Shown here piece by piece: positions 62,066 to 64,000 of a DNA stretch of 64,000 bases; positions within the stretch are counted from its first letter, which is position 1; each line of letters opens with the position of its first letter. The position numbers and the translations under genes were made by a program. The stretch lies in NCBI GenBank assembly GCA_022570795.1, contig JAKUDP010000025.1:139001-203000 (forward strand), in the 5' to 3' direction. The notes below the pieces were generated by a model that did not search any database, was not told the origin of the DNA, and saw only the letters and a program-made list of their open reading frames with translations. This DNA comes from Sphaerulina vaccinii (lineage: Eukaryota; Ascomycota; Dothideomycetes; Mycosphaerellales; Mycosphaerellaceae).

Positions 62066-62631
62066 ATGTCTAAGCGCCAGCACCAATCCAGCACAAACGA
62101 CTATGACCACAGCACCAGGACTACTCAATTCCTCTTCGAACGACTGGCAGAAAGGGTCCGACTATGTGAAGAGGATCACTGGGATCAGTTAGCAGATGAA
62201 TCCAACACTTACTTCAAAGACCAGATCATTGAAGTGGATTCACAGGCTTATATCGAGCGTGGAGTGAACATGCGGGCAGGTGAGTAGATCCCTTCTGTTT
62301 CGACGTAGTCGGATGGCGCGAAGAATTGCGGCGTTGCCTGTACTGTGACACATAACTGATGTGGTCACTAGATGGTATTCCAGACCGCGCTGATGAGTGG
62401 GTGGAATCGAAGATTTTGAGTTTGACTCTTGGAGGGACGGGATGGACTTATGAGGTGAGTATTCTCCAACGGATGAGAAGCCGTAGTCTGAATACTGACT
62501 GATATTAGATTGAATGTGTGGAGAATCCGCATCTGAAGATCACGCTTGGGGAAAAGCATGATCTTCAGATGATGCGTGAAAAGAAGGAAGCTGAGGAAGA
62601 GGATGAGGAAGAGGAGGAAGAGGATGAATAG
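62066..62631 (+). CDS. Small acidic-tailed protein of unknown function, three exons
   Basis: Exons 62066-62279, 62372-62454 and 62509-62631 give 139 residues. Both introns start gtgagt, have ctgat-type branch sites and end tag; the phases match. The sequence has a helical N-terminal half (TTQFLFERLAERVRLCEEDH), then DRADEWVESKILSLTLGGTG, ENPHLKITLGEKHDLQMM and a Glu/Asp tail (EEEDEEEEEEDE). No family was recognised. The consistent splice structure makes a real gene likely. Confidence 0.6.
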
Positions 62632-64000
62632 TCTCTGATGCTTGCAGTCTTGTGGTGCGTGTCAGAGGACAGACGTCTTACGTTATCGAGCACTTGTGTA
62701 TGTCCAAGTATTGCTGTTGCTCAAACATTGGTTGTGCATAGGCGTGAGGAGATCCAGCTCATGAGGTGAGATTGAAATGTACTCTTGTCAGTACCAGGCT
62801 GCGAAGCTCAACTTCTTACTGCGAGGAGAGCATTCACGACGTAGCAACCGAGCTCAGAGTGCTGAGGGAAGTCGTGATGTCTGTCCGGAGCACTTCCCGG
62901 CGTGACTGTTGTAATAGAGAGCTCGGGCATATTCGGACAGACGGCGGTTGGTGCCTTAGGCACTATCAGTATAGCGTTTTGCCACGATGACGATCAGCAA
63001 GTCTCGCCATCTCGCCATCCGTCAGTCCGACAAGAGCAAAAGCAAAACAACACTCTGGCTTGCTGTTGTAGGTCGTGAAGCAGTCGTATGGACTTGATCG
63101 CAAGTCGGTACAGACCCCGCGATGCTGCAATTCTGCTGATATCAATACAAGCCCAACCATATAGCATTATCGGCTCTTGACCATGCATAATCTTTCTTCC
63201 ATCTCTTGCATACATGATGTAGGCCTGCACCTATCGCTCCACGATACACCACGAGCGTTGACATGCAAAGAGCTCCAGAACCCGGATCTGCTTACACCGG
63301 TACAGCTCTCTTCCATTGGGCACGATTCGGACATCCTCCCGAACTGCATGGCTCCGATGTTGAGGTATGGGGAAGCTCATGTTGTTGGGACGTCGATACC
63401 GTCATCGTTAGCAGATATAAGGATGAGTGCGTCTCGCTGTTTTTCATGTGATGAAGGCAGGCAGCATGCGAGCGCGAGAACGGTTGAGTGGAGGATGCGA
63501 TGCAGCACGCGTTCCAGAGACACGACACGACACTTCTGCAGCGAGCTGTTTTTCTTTGTGCTTCGTGGTCGGTACCTGGGGAGTGTACGATCGTTCTCGT
63601 TATCGTCTCACTAGCTCGCGCCAGGGTCTTCCAGGACAATAAGGCTGACCCCATTCCGAAACTCAATTGCTCGAAGTTGGAGAAATGCTCTTTGTTCTTT
63701 GACAGACATTGTCGTGAATAAACAAGTCTGCGAGGGTGTAAGTAGATTGTGTGAGACGGAGTACGTGATACCTGCTGTAACATCCACCTCCAATTTGCTC
63801 GAGCTCAGGGCGACATACACAGCAGAAGCGTTGGATGGGACCTGCATGCAGCGGAAGACGACGGCTTGGCTCGTTGAACTCATCCGCCAATCCTAGACTT
63901 CCACCCCACTTTTTTCTTCTGAGATCTCAGCGTTGTTGTGCGTGCCTAGAATCGACCACGACGACCACTCACCGAGGAGTACTTTTCGCGGTGTAAAGGA
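62632..64000. other. Intergenic or unresolved region at the window end
   Basis: 1.37 kb in which no gene could be supported. The minus strand at 62966-63160 reads a protein-like Cys-containing segment (CFTTYNSKPECCFAFALVGL), but the frame is only 64 codons without a good start. Nothing else was recognised. Confidence 0.35.

Noticed and set aside
1..64000. A biosynthetic gene cluster around the phosphopantetheinyl transferase, methyltransferase and oxygenase genes.
   Set aside because: The genes are separated by tens of kilobases of housekeeping genes, there is no PKS, NRPS or terpene synthase, and the transferase is the small AcpS type.

Overview
The window is nuclear DNA of a filamentous ascomycete. 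The evidence is short GT-AG introns (about 45-70 nt, with CTRAC-type branch sites just before the acceptor), dense genes on both strands, and fungal-specific families: Zn2Cys6 activator, RCR/PPxY membrane protein, trifunctional FOL1, Atg24/SNX4 and a DUF3716-like protein. The mix of small lineage-restricted families suggests Dothideomycetes, probably the Mycosphaerellales. That placement is inference from family recognition, not from a search.

Layout. 1-3.5 kb: the 5' part of a Zn2Cys6 regulator, the Fe-S assembly factor CIA2 and an RCR-like membrane protein. 3.5-6.2 kb: gene-poor, with an inverted-repeat element. 6.2-14.2 kb: GPALPP-motif protein, VPS8 (CORVET), a nitroreductase and a Ppt2-type phosphopantetheinyl transferase. 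15-21.4 kb: two divergent uncharacterised proteins, one chromo-like plus Cys-rich and one SANT plus zinc-knuckle. The spacer between them holds two TA-flanked MITEs. 22.5-34.9 kb: a frameshifted quinone oxidoreductase, mitochondrial MSH1, several small lineage-specific genes and the HRQ1 helicase. 35-49.6 kb: an accessory, damaged stretch with an LPPELRNRIY gene and its broken tandem copy, a methyltransferase, a 2OG-Fe(II) oxygenase-like gene with an in-frame TAA, an F-box-like gene, a dead Hsp70-like gene beside a third TA-flanked MITE, and a frameshifted coiled-coil gene. 49.6-64 kb: mostly housekeeping again, with a 66-residue membrane microprotein, nitronate monooxygenase, FOL1, SNX4/ATG24, SRP receptor beta and a small acidic protein.

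Read together, the core genes are intact over very long frames (VPS8 1631 codons, HRQ1 1170, MSH1 about 1000, FOL1 about 1158). Frameshifts and in-frame stops fall almost only in accessory genes, mainly between 22 and 49 kb. This argues for real gene decay rather than a noisy assembly. No secondary-metabolite cluster, CRISPR array, rRNA or convincing tRNA gene was seen. Exon coordinates were derived by eye from splice signals and reading phase.
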